In this document: piece by piece, positions 51,721 to 59,764 of the stretch
How positions within the stretch are numbered: the first letter of the stretch is position 1
Layout: each line of letters opens with the position of its first letter
The notes under the pieces: generated by a model
The model's database searches: none
What the model was told of the DNA's origin: nothing
The model's input: only the letters and a program-made list of their open reading frames with translations
Position numbers and translations under genes: made by a program
Assembly: GCA_024234395.1 (NCBI GenBank)
Contig: JACKOH010000001.1
Location: 639,001 to 703,000 of the forward strand
DNA: 64,000 nucleotides
From: Pseudomonadales bacterium
Lineage (GTDB): Bacteria > Pseudomonadota > Gammaproteobacteria > Pseudomonadales > Pseudohongiellaceae
Reading direction: 5' to 3'

Positions 51721-53712
51721 GTGGTACCTGAATTCGGACACTTTTCACTGATTATGGCATTCTGTCTCAGCCTGGTGCTGGGCACGCTGCCAATGGCAGG
51801 AGCGAGCCGGGGTAACCGGGTGTGGATGAATCTGGCGCGACCACTGGCTGCCGGGGTATTTGTATTTCTGGGTGTCAGTCTCGCGAGCCTGGCCTACGCT
51901 TTTGTCACCGACGACTTTTCCGTCAGGTTTGTTGCCCAGCATTCCAATTCGCTGTTACCTGCACGCTACAAGCTGACTGCAGTGTGGGGTGGCCATGAGG
52001 GATCCTTTCTGCTTTGGACCTTTATGCTGGCGGGTTGGATGCTGGGTGTGGGGCTGTTCAGCCGCGCCTTGCCGCAGGACTTCGTGGCCCGCGTGCTGGG
52101 TGTCCTGGGCTGGCTTTGTGCCGCCTACAGCCTGTTCATGCTTGCCACTTCGAACCCATTCGACCGGGTTGTGCCATTGCCCCCGGTGGACGGTGCAGAC
52201 TTGAATCCGGCACTGCAGGATTTCGGTTTTATCGTCCATCCTCCCACTCTGTACATGGGCTACGTGGGATTTTCGGTGGTCTTTGCCTTTGCCATTGCCG
52301 CCTTGCTGAGCGGTCGTCTCGATGCCGCCTGGGCACGCTGGTCACGACCCTGGGCCAACCTGGCCTGGGGCATTCTTACCATTGGTATTGCCCTCGGCAG
52401 CTGGTGGGCATATTACGAACTGGGCTGGGGAGGCTGGTGGGCCTGGGATCCGGTGGAGAATCCGCCTTTAATCACCTGGCTTTTTGGAACGGCACTGATT
52501 CATTCCCTGGCGGTGGCGGAAAAACGCGGTATCTTCAAGGTCTGGACCATCCTGTTGGCAATTTTTGCGTTTTCGGGAAGCCTGTTGGGTACTTTCATTA
52601 CCCGATCCGGCCTGCTGACCTCGGTTCATGCGTTTGCTGCGGATCCGGCTCGCGGAGTATTCATTCTGGCGATTCTGGGAGGAACCATCGGGGGATCACT
52701 GCTGTTGTTTGCCTTCCGTGCACATCTGTTCAGAAGCCAGGCTGTCTTTTCACCATCATCCCGTGAAGCCCTGCTGCTGGCGAATAACGTCCTTCTCGTG
52801 GTTGCCAGTGCATCGGTCCTGCTGGGCACACTGTTCCCGATGGTTTATCAGGCGCTGACGGGGAACCTGATTTCCATCGGGCCGCCTTACTTCAACCTGA
52901 TTTTTGCACCGTTAATGGCATTGCTGGCGTTGCTGTTGGCGATCGGTTCAATATCGCGCTGGAAGCGAACATCACTGGATTATCTTTATCGGCAACTGGG
53001 TCGGGTTGCTATTGCGTCCATGGTGCTGGGACTGGGATTGCCGCTGGTTATACTGATGAAATTTTCCCTGGCTGCGACCGTGGCTGTGACGCTGGCGGCC
53101 TGGATAGTCCTGGGCATGGTCAGAGACATCTGGAGTAAGTCGGCGAACAAGGCCAGCCTATGGCAGGGCCTGCGGAGTCTGACGCCGGGATTCTGGGGCA
53201 TGCAACTAGCCCACCTGGGGCTGGCGGTCATCATTGTCGGGACTGTGCTGACCTCGGTTTTCAGCCGGGAAAACAGCGTGCTGCTGGCTCCGGGACAGAC
53301 TGCCACGCTCGGCAGTTACGAGTTTGCCTTCCATGGCACCAAGGTGGTTCGAGGTCCAAATTTCATGGCCGATGAGGCTGAACTGGTGGTGAGCAGGAAG
53401 GGCCGTCCGCTCACGACTTTACATCCGCAGAAACGCGTTTATACGGCAAGCCGGAATGGTTCGACGGAAATGGCGATCGATGCCGGACCGTTGCGGGACC
53501 TGTTCGTTACTCTGGGTGAACACCGCGGAGCGGGCGCGTGGTCCATGACGTTCTATATCAAGCCGTTCGTCCGCTGGGTGTGGCTGGGTACCCTGTTGAT
53601 GGCGATCGGCGGATTTACGGCAGCACTGGACCGGCGTTATCGAAGAAGCCGAGCCACCATCCAGCCGGAGCAGGCTTCCGATCCATTACAGTCGGCATGG
53701 AGTAATGGTTGA
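51721..53712 (+). CDS. ccmF: Cytochrome c haem lyase subunit CcmF
   Basis: This polytopic protein of 663 residues belongs to the CcmF/NrfE family and, with CcmH/CcmI, attaches haem to CXXCH in the periplasm. The tryptophan-rich haem-handling motif WGGWWAWDPVEN lies near residue 236. HPPTLYMGYVGF supplies one of the conserved His residues (about residue 173), and others follow in HSLAV and SVHAF. I chose GTG at 51721, giving MVPEFGHFSLI, the usual CcmF N-terminus, with GAGGG six bases ahead. Other ccm genes (A-E, G, H) are not in this window. Its place in the operon suggests that it serves these cytochromes. Confidence 0.9.
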   Translation: MVPEFGHFSLIMAFCLSLVLGTLPMAGASRGNRVWMNLARPLAAGVFVFLGVSLASLAYAFVTDDFSVRFVAQHSNSLLPARYKLTAVWGGHEGSFLLWTFMLAGWMLGVGLFSRALPQDFVARVLGVLGWLCAAYSLFMLATSNPFDRVVPLPPVDGADLNPALQDFGFIVHPPTLYMGYVGFSVVFAFAIAALLSGRLDAAWARWSRPWANLAWGILTIGIALGSWWAYYELGWGGWWAWDPVENPPLITWLFGTALIHSLAVAEKRGIFKVWTILLAIFAFSGSLLGTFITRSGLLTSVHAFAADPARGVFILAILGGTIGGSLLLFAFRAHLFRSQAVFSPSSREALLLANNVLLVVASASVLLGTLFPMVYQALTGNLISIGPPYFNLIFAPLMALLALLLAIGSISRWKRTSLDYLYRQLGRVAIASMVLGLGLPLVILMKFSLAATVAVTLAAWIVLGMVRDIWSKSANKASLWQGLRSLTPGFWGMQLAHLGLAVIIVGTVLTSVFSRENSVLLAPGQTATLGSYEFAFHGTKVVRGPNFMADEAELVVSRKGRPLTTLHPQKRVYTASRNGSTEMAIDAGPLRDLFVTLGEHRGAGAWSMTFYIKPFVRWVWLGTLLMAIGGFTAALDRRYRRSRATIQPEQASDPLQSAWSNG

Positions 53713-55061
53713 TGTTCTGGATATCGACACTGTTGCTGTTGCTGACCGGTATTGCCTTTGTTCTGGTACCTGTTTTTCTGATGCGTAATACCGCAGAAAG
53801 CGAGAACGGACAGAGGGTGGCGGCGAACATTGCGCTGTACCGGGAAAGGAGCAGGGAGCTGATCGATGAACTGAATAGTGGCGCGCTGGACAGGGCCGGG
53901 TACGACAGTCTGCTGGCAGAATTGCAGCGCTCGCTTTTGAGCGACACAGGTCCCGGTGAAGCGGGCGGCGCAAATGTCAGTAGGGGTATGTCCGGCTCCG
54001 AAGGCCCGGCGATGCCATTGAGTAAACAAGTCCGGAATCTACTGACCGCCGGACCAAGTGCAGCGAGACCCGGTACAGGCCTGTTGCAGCCAGTGAAACT
54101 GATCCCCCTGATTGCGGTTCTGTTGATTCCGCCGGTGGCCTACGGGCTTTATGAGAAGTGGGGCTATCATGACGATATTCAGTTATCAGGACTGTTCAGG
54201 CAGGCGCTTCATCCCAGCAACGATCCGAAGGAAGTTTCCGCTCTGATCATGGCGCTGAAGAGCGCTGTGCAGGAATACCCGGACAACCAGTGGGCATGGT
54301 ATTTTCTGGGACGCAGTTACTCGAGGCTGGGCATGCACAAACTGGCCAGTGACGCCTATTTGTCCGCACTGTCCTACCTGGATAATGAGCCGGATCGGGT
54401 CATGGCGATGAGTCAGTACGTGCTCGCCGAATTCCAGGGCGCCGATCGCCAGCTGACTGAATCTGCGCGGAACATGGCCGCTCGGGTACTGGCAATCAAT
54501 CCGGATGAACAGACGGTACTGCGAGTTCTGGCCACAGAAGCGCGGGAACGGGACGATCTTGCGACCGCAATCGAATACTGGCGGCGGCTTGTGCGTGCCA
54601 GTCCTGCATCGTCGGCAGCGCGGGTGTACCGATCCAATATCGCCGCGGCAGAAAACATGCTGAGGGACCGCGGAGAACTTCCCCTCGACAACAGGGCAGC
54701 CCTGAGTACTTCCTCGCCCCGCGTGGAGGTCACCATCGCTCTCGCCCCCGGGCTGGATCTGCCACCGGATCTGGCGGTGTTTGTAGCAGCCCGGAATGCA
54801 GAGAAGGAGGGTATGCCACCGCTGGCAGTTGTCAGGCTGGTGACAGGACAATTACCGGCTACCGTGGTACTCGATAACAGTTCCGCAGTAGGTCCCTTCA
54901 ATCTGGGCTCCGCCGAATCGGTAACAGTTTCTGCGCTGGTCTCCAGGCGTGGTGTCGCCAATCCGCAGACCGGAGACTACCGGACGATGTCCGGTCCGCT
55001 GAACCCGCGAAGCAGCGACACCGAATCCGTATCCCTGGTCATTGCCGAACAGGTTGACTGA
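53712..55061 (+). CDS. ccmI: Cytochrome c biogenesis protein CcmI
   Basis: This 449-residue protein has two membrane helices near residues 2-22 and 115-135 (KLIPLIAVLLIPPVAYGLY), flanking a leucine-zipper-like coil (NIALYRERSRELIDELNSG). A periplasmic TPR domain (about residues 145-300) and a C-terminal beta domain follow. CcmI binds the unfolded apocytochrome C-terminus and hands it to CcmF/H. The ATG at 53712 overlaps the ccmF stop (TGATG). It is the last gene of the operon and ends convergently with nth. Confidence 0.85.
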   Translation: MFWISTLLLLLTGIAFVLVPVFLMRNTAESENGQRVAANIALYRERSRELIDELNSGALDRAGYDSLLAELQRSLLSDTGPGEAGGANVSRGMSGSEGPAMPLSKQVRNLLTAGPSAARPGTGLLQPVKLIPLIAVLLIPPVAYGLYEKWGYHDDIQLSGLFRQALHPSNDPKEVSALIMALKSAVQEYPDNQWAWYFLGRSYSRLGMHKLASDAYLSALSYLDNEPDRVMAMSQYVLAEFQGADRQLTESARNMAARVLAINPDEQTVLRVLATEARERDDLATAIEYWRRLVRASPASSAARVYRSNIAAAENMLRDRGELPLDNRAALSTSSPRVEVTIALAPGLDLPPDLAVFVAARNAEKEGMPPLAVVRLVTGQLPATVVLDNSSAVGPFNLGSAESVTVSALVSRRGVANPQTGDYRTMSGPLNPRSSDTESVSLVIAEQVD

Positions 55062-55151
55062 GCATTTCCCGGTTGATCGGTCATTGATGGTTTTATAGTT
55101 AATTGCAGTGGTCTGGCGCCTGAATCGGGTCCCGCGGAGCCTGGCAGGCTG

Positions 55152-55793
55152 CTAGTTTTCCTGGTCGGTCTTATGTCGATACTCGCACAGGTCGTGGATC
55201 AGACAGTCGGCGCAATGGGGTTTCCGTGCCGTACAGACATAGCGCCCGTGCAGGATCAGCCAATGATGGGCGTCCAACAGAAATTCTCCCGGAACCAGGC
55301 GCAACAGGCGCTTTTCCACGTCGAGAACATTCTTGCCTGGCGCGATTCCGGTACGATTGGAGACCCTGAAAATATGGGTGTCCACGGCCATAGTGGCTTC
55401 CCTGAAGGCGGTATTCAGAACCACATTGGCAGTTTTGCGTCCCACTCCCGGCAGGGCTTCCAGTTCCTTTCTGGTGGAGGGCACCTGAGAGCCGTGGTGG
55501 TCGACCAGGGCCTGGCAGGTTTTGATCACATTGACCGCTTTGGTGTTGAACAGGCCGATACTTTTTATCTGGTTCCTGACTCCTTCAAGACCAAGCTTGA
55601 GCATGGCTTCCGGGGTAGGGGCAATCCTGAACAGAGTGGCGGTGGCCTTGTTTACACTGACATCGGTAGCCTGAGCGGAAAGTATCACGGCAATCAGTAA
55701 TTCGAAATTGGATCGATAATTCAGCTCGGTGGTGGGGGCCGGATTGGCAGCCCGCAGGCGGCGAAAAATTTCGATGCGCTTTTCCCTGTTCAT
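55152..55793 (-). CDS. nth: Endonuclease III
   Basis: This 213-residue DNA glycosylase/AP lyase removes oxidised pyrimidines. The helix-hairpin-helix LPGVGRKTANVVLN carries the catalytic Lys, VDTHIFRVSNR holds the catalytic Asp, and the [4Fe-4S] cysteines are in CTARKPHCADCLIHDLC. The ATG overlaps the rnfD stop codon (ATGA), as expected for the widespread rnf-nth arrangement. Length matches E. coli Nth (211). Confidence 0.96.
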   Translation of the reverse strand: MNREKRIEIFRRLRAANPAPTTELNYRSNFELLIAVILSAQATDVSVNKATATLFRIAPTPEAMLKLGLEGVRNQIKSIGLFNTKAVNVIKTCQALVDHHGSQVPSTRKELEALPGVGRKTANVVLNTAFREATMAVDTHIFRVSNRTGIAPGKNVLDVEKRLLRLVPGEFLLDAHHWLILHGRYVCTARKPHCADCLIHDLCEYRHKTDQEN

Positions 55794-56869
55794 GGAAGCC
55801 CGGTTCCTTTATTTCCGCAGGCGCCTGTAATGGCGATCTTGTCGATCAGCGGCGTCAGCAGATTACCCAGCAGAACTGCGAAGGTGATTGCCCCGGGTGA
55901 GTTACCGAGTGTTTGCAGCGAGTAGATTGCGGCCCCGATAATGCTGCCATAAAAAAATTTGCTCCAGGGGGTCGTCGGTGACGTGACCGGGTCCGTGGCA
56001 AGGAAGAAGGCAGCCAGGAACACGCCGGTGCCGGCCAGGTGCAGGGACACTGAGGTGAACGGCGCAAGGCCTTCGACAGGTGCCAGGGTCAGACTCGCTG
56101 CAATGAGTGTTGCCAGAACACCCAGCGGGACCTGCCAGCCGATGACGCGCCGGACTAGCAGCAGCATTCCACCTGCCAGGTAGGCCACTCCGATCAGTTC
56201 CTGTCCAGCCTTGCCACCGGGGCTGAGCAATCGTACCCAGTCGGTCCCGCCAGCCAACAGGGCTGACAGCGAGTCATTTCCCAGCTGGTGTTGAGCAAGC
56301 AACGGTGTCACTGTGTTCAGCCCGGTCGTCGACGCAGTGTCCAGCATAAAATTCAGGCTGCCGGCAAGCCCGGCCATACTCAGTGGTGATATCCCGTTTC
56401 CGCTGCTGTCGGTAAGCGGGATCTGCCAGTTAGCTGTTTGCGAGGGAAACAGTAACAGCAGCAGCGCGTAGCCGCACAGGGCCGGGTTGAACAGATTCTG
56501 GCCCAGCCCTCCATAGCAGTTCCTGGCGACGGCATTGGCGACGAAGGTGGCGGTCACGACCAGCCACCAGGCTATCCCCTGGGGTAGCACGCAGCCCAGT
56601 AGCACGGCGCTGACCAGGGCGCTGGGATCCCGCAGCAGGGTGCGCCACGAACGCCGTCGAAGGGCCAGGGTGGCGGCTTCCAGTGCCAGCGTAACGAGCA
56701 CAGCCAGCAGCAGGTTCAGCAGGATCCCGATGCCGAAAAACCAGGTCGATACCGCGACCGCAGGCAGGCAGAAGTAAATTACCAGTCGCATCATGGCGCC
56801 GCTGTCAGTGCCGGAGTGCTGATGTGGCGAGCAGTGGAATCCTGGCTGCGGCAAGGGGGGTGCGGTCAT
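55790..56869 (-). CDS. rnfD: Rnf/Rsx electron transport complex subunit D
   Basis: This 359-residue membrane subunit of the Rnf complex links ferredoxin and NAD+/NADH oxidoreduction to ion movement, or in Rsx form reduces SoxR. About eight to ten helices are present. The blocks ARNCYGGLGQNLFNPALCGYA and FFLATDPVTSPTTPWSKFFYG are characteristic. The covalent-flavin site (normally S/TGAT) is hard to place; the segment TGLNTVTPL is in the expected region but not canonical. The start overlaps rnfC by four bases. It is followed directly by nth, with no rnfG or rnfE. Confidence 0.88.
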   Translation of the reverse strand: MTAPPLPQPGFHCSPHQHSGTDSGAMMRLVIYFCLPAVAVSTWFFGIGILLNLLLAVLVTLALEAATLALRRRSWRTLLRDPSALVSAVLLGCVLPQGIAWWLVVTATFVANAVARNCYGGLGQNLFNPALCGYALLLLLFPSQTANWQIPLTDSSGNGISPLSMAGLAGSLNFMLDTASTTGLNTVTPLLAQHQLGNDSLSALLAGGTDWVRLLSPGGKAGQELIGVAYLAGGMLLLVRRVIGWQVPLGVLATLIAASLTLAPVEGLAPFTSVSLHLAGTGVFLAAFFLATDPVTSPTTPWSKFFYGSIIGAAIYSLQTLGNSPGAITFAVLLGNLLTPLIDKIAITGACGNKGTGLP

Positions 56870-58479
56870 GACCGTCCGTCCTGGTCCGGGTCCCTGGGTC
56901 GAGCAGTTGCTTTGCCGGCGTTACGCCGGCGCTGCTGTACCCGCGCCACCGCCGCGGCAATTTCCTCCCGGGCCCGGGTGCGGGAAAATGTCTTCAGACC
57001 GGAGTCCTGAATGTCAGGATTTTCCGGCCTGGCCACTGAACGTCGTCGGGAGCCGCGTCGCATTGCCGTGTCCCTGGCCAGGCGCTGGCGGCGCGCTTCA
57101 AACCGCTTGCTGCGGTATTCGCTTAACTCGATCTGCCTGGCTTCCCGGGACAACACGGCTTTGCCGGCGCGGAAATACTGCACCAGTGGTATATGGTCCG
57201 GGCAGACATAGGCGCAGGCGCCACATTCGATGCAGTCGTCTAGTCGCAGTCCGGTCATCAGGTCCTGGCGTTCGTTTTTAACCGCCTGATACAGATTTTG
57301 GGGCAGCAGTCCGACAGGGCAGCTGGGTACGCAGGCATCACAGCGAATGCAGGGGCCGGCGGTTACCGGGGCCGGAAATTCGCCGGCCGCCGCCGCGATC
57401 ACGCAGGTAGAGCTTTTGACTATGGGAACATCGAAACTGTGCAGGGTGAACCCGGTCAATGAACCTCCCATTACCAGGCGATCCAGATTCTGGTAATCGA
57501 TTCCACAAAGTTCCAGCAGAAAGCCGACCGGTGTCCCCAGCAGGGCGCGAAAATTTTTTGGTGTCCTGAGCGTGTTGCCGCATACCGTGGTCACCCGTGA
57601 AAGCATCGGACGACCATCGATGACAGCGTCTCTTACTGCCATGGTAGTGGTTACATCCGCCAGTACCGCACCCCGTTCTGACTCAGGTTGTTCGACAGGC
57701 ACTCTGCCTCCAGTAACCGCGTCGATCAGCTGCCGGTCGGTAATCGGGTAGCGTGGCGGCAGGACCATGACTTCAATTCCGGCTTGCTGGCCCGACTCCT
57801 GCAACGCGGTGTATAACGCCGCGATAGCGTCGCTTTTCTCCGAAGTGATGGCGATTATGCAGCGCAGCGCGCCGCAGGCAAGCTGTAAAATGCCGGCGCC
57901 AGTCAGCAATTCCTTAGCGTGAGACCGGATCAGCGCCTGGTCCGCGGTCAGATAGGGTTCTGTTTCCAGTGCGTTGATGATCAGTATTTCCGGTTGCCGG
58001 GCGTGGTTCCATCTGCTCAAACCGCAATCGTTCCGTTCGTCGATTCCGGCCCTGCAGATACGGGAGCGGATTTCAGTAGCCGGCAGTGTTTGCCAGTCAG
58101 TTGCCGGGTGTAAGGCTATCCAGCGGTCCTCTCCGTCCGCTTCCAGAATGAGGGTTTCCCCGTTGCTGCCGAAAGGATCAGGTCGGGGGTGAGAGGCCAG
58201 CGCCACAATCCGTCCCGATGTGGAGGCATGAACGAGGTTGTCATTTCCATCAGTCGAGGCTGCCAGTAGCTGACCTTTCAGTACAGAATATCCAGGTTTA
58301 ACCAGCGGATAGGCCGGCTCTTTTCCGGTCAGGCACAGGGGGAAATACAGGAGCCGCGGTAACGGCATGTCCATCAGCACCGAACGCAGGCTGGCCTGTT
58401 TGTGATCTGGCGGATTGATGCCCCGGTGCCGCCTGGCAGCTGCTGCGAAACTGACTGGATTGGAAAACAGCAGTTTCAT
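56866..58479 (-). CDS. rnfC: Rnf/Rsx electron transport complex subunit C
   Basis: This 537-residue peripheral subunit binds NADH/FMN and two [4Fe-4S] clusters. The N-terminal region has the family's GINPPDHK entry (classically GGIHPPxxK) and GYSVLKGQLLA. Ferredoxin motifs are CIRCDACVPSCPVG and CIECGACAYVCPDH, and YVC-PDHIPLVQYFR precedes the basic tail (KRFEARRQRLARDTAMRR). The segment VMGGSLTGFTLHSFDVPIVK is typical. It overlaps both rnfB and rnfD by four bases. Confidence 0.92.
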   Translation of the reverse strand: MKLLFSNPVSFAAAARRHRGINPPDHKQASLRSVLMDMPLPRLLYFPLCLTGKEPAYPLVKPGYSVLKGQLLAASTDGNDNLVHASTSGRIVALASHPRPDPFGSNGETLILEADGEDRWIALHPATDWQTLPATEIRSRICRAGIDERNDCGLSRWNHARQPEILIINALETEPYLTADQALIRSHAKELLTGAGILQLACGALRCIIAITSEKSDAIAALYTALQESGQQAGIEVMVLPPRYPITDRQLIDAVTGGRVPVEQPESERGAVLADVTTTMAVRDAVIDGRPMLSRVTTVCGNTLRTPKNFRALLGTPVGFLLELCGIDYQNLDRLVMGGSLTGFTLHSFDVPIVKSSTCVIAAAAGEFPAPVTAGPCIRCDACVPSCPVGLLPQNLYQAVKNERQDLMTGLRLDDCIECGACAYVCPDHIPLVQYFRAGKAVLSREARQIELSEYRSKRFEARRQRLARDTAMRRGSRRRSVARPENPDIQDSGLKTFSRTRAREEIAAAVARVQQRRRNAGKATARPRDPDQDGRS

Positions 58480-59093
58480 CGGCCGACTTCCCGGGCCAAA
58501 CGGACTTCAGATGAACTGCTGCTGAGGAAATCGCGCTCCGGCATCTGCCAGTGTGGCTCGCCGACGGTGGGCATCGGCAACAGATCGATACAGTCCACCG
58601 GGCAGGGCTCCACACACAACTCGCAGCCCGTGCACTCACGAGCTATGACGGTATGCATAAATTTGGGTGCTCCCAGAATGGCGTCGACCGGGCACGCCTG
58701 AATACACTTGGTGCAGCCGATGCACTGTTCTTCGTGGATGAAGGCGATGCGCGCCGGCTGCTCAATCCCGTGGGTGGGATCGAGCCTGACCACGGGTCGC
58801 TGCAGGAGTTCCGCCAGCCTTTGAATGGTTCGTTCGCCGCCTGGCGGACAGCGGTTGATGGCGTCGCCGCCTGCGAGTGCCTGTGCATAGGGAGCGCAAC
58901 CGGAGTAACCACACTGTCCGCACTGAGTCTGGGGTAGCAGACGGTTGATCTGTTCACTCAGATCCTGGCGTTGACGGCGTGATTCCCTGCCCAGCCAGCG
59001 GCACAGTCGCCATGCCAGAACCAGGCCCGCTATCGCCACGACCAGGAGGGTGAGGCCGGAAAGCCAGAGTGCAGGAACAGGCATGCCCACCAT
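58476..59093 (-). CDS. rnfB: Rnf/Rsx electron transport complex subunit B
   Basis: This 205-residue iron-sulfur subunit has a membrane anchor at residues 8-30, the N-terminal cluster-binding domain (LLPQTQCGQCGYSGCAPYAQAL, with a later Cys in NRCPPGG), and two ferredoxin clusters (CIGCTKCIQACPVDAI and CTGCELCVEPCPVDCI). It passes electrons between ferredoxin and the membrane subunits. Its ATG follows the rnfA stop directly (TGAATG). Confidence 0.94.
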   Translation of the reverse strand: MVGMPVPALWLSGLTLLVVAIAGLVLAWRLCRWLGRESRRQRQDLSEQINRLLPQTQCGQCGYSGCAPYAQALAGGDAINRCPPGGERTIQRLAELLQRPVVRLDPTHGIEQPARIAFIHEEQCIGCTKCIQACPVDAILGAPKFMHTVIARECTGCELCVEPCPVDCIDLLPMPTVGEPHWQMPERDFLSSSSSEVRLAREVGR

Positions 59094-59669
59094 TCAATAG
59101 ACTCCGATCAGGCCCAGCAGCACCGCCGCCGACAGCAGTGCGGTGAGCACGTTGATCGGGGCTCCTCTGAAGGGCCGCGGAACGTCCAGGAGTTCCAGTC
59201 TCTCGCTCAGTGCCGCCAGTGACAGCAGTAATAGCGGCAAACCCAGCAAACAGCCTGCTGCGATGGCGAACAGCCCGGACCAGGTCGGGTCGAGTGGGCT
59301 GACCAGCACTCCGAGGCCCGGTGCAATAGCGGCGGTGGCGATCAATAGCGTGGTAAGGTAGCGGCGTCTCACGCTGAGAGGGAACAGATGTTCCATTATC
59401 CGCAGGGTCAGCACAGTCAGGACCAATGCCAGTAAGGTCAGGCTGCCCAGGCTGAACCAGGCAAGGCTGCTCTGGCCTGGCCATACAGTTCCCAGTGCGG
59501 AATGGATTACGGTAGTGCCGGCCAAGACCGGCATACAGCCCAGGGCGATGACGGTGGCCGCTGCAAACCGGCCACTGCCCCAGCGGGTGGGGGGTGGGGC
59601 GGGCAGCAGCGCCAGTATCAGATGAATCGCCAGCGCAGTACCGGCCAGAATTGCTAGAAGCTCTCTCAT
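59094..59669 (-). CDS. rnfA: Diverged Rnf subunit A-like membrane protein
   Basis: This 191-residue protein has six hydrophobic helices, the length of RnfA (193). The C-terminal block ERLELLDVPRPFRGAPINVLTALL aligns with RnfA's RERxxLxxVPxxFRGxAIxLIxAG. The N-terminal half is much diverged; the usual first-helix and cysteine motifs (e.g. GxCPFLGVS) of RnfA are not visible. It is the first gene of the rnf operon here. Loss of the conserved membrane cysteines would matter, because RnfA and RnfE together hold a [2Fe-2S] cluster. Confidence 0.7.
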   Translation of the reverse strand: MRELLAILAGTALAIHLILALLPAPPPTRWGSGRFAAATVIALGCMPVLAGTTVIHSALGTVWPGQSSLAWFSLGSLTLLALVLTVLTLRIMEHLFPLSVRRRYLTTLLIATAAIAPGLGVLVSPLDPTWSGLFAIAAGCLLGLPLLLLSLAALSERLELLDVPRPFRGAPINVLTALLSAAVLLGLIGVY

Positions 59670-59764
59670 TGGGTGGTGTGATTCGACCTGGCTGTCAGGC
59701 AGGCCCCAGCACCTGATCGCGGTGCTGCCGTCGGGCCGTCCTGAGCGCGTTGTTTAGCGATGTC

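Noticed and set aside
59094..59669. RnfE as the identity of the last membrane gene in the rnf operon.
   Set aside because: RnfA and RnfE are homologous, but the VPRPFRGAPI block and first position in the operon fit RnfA better.
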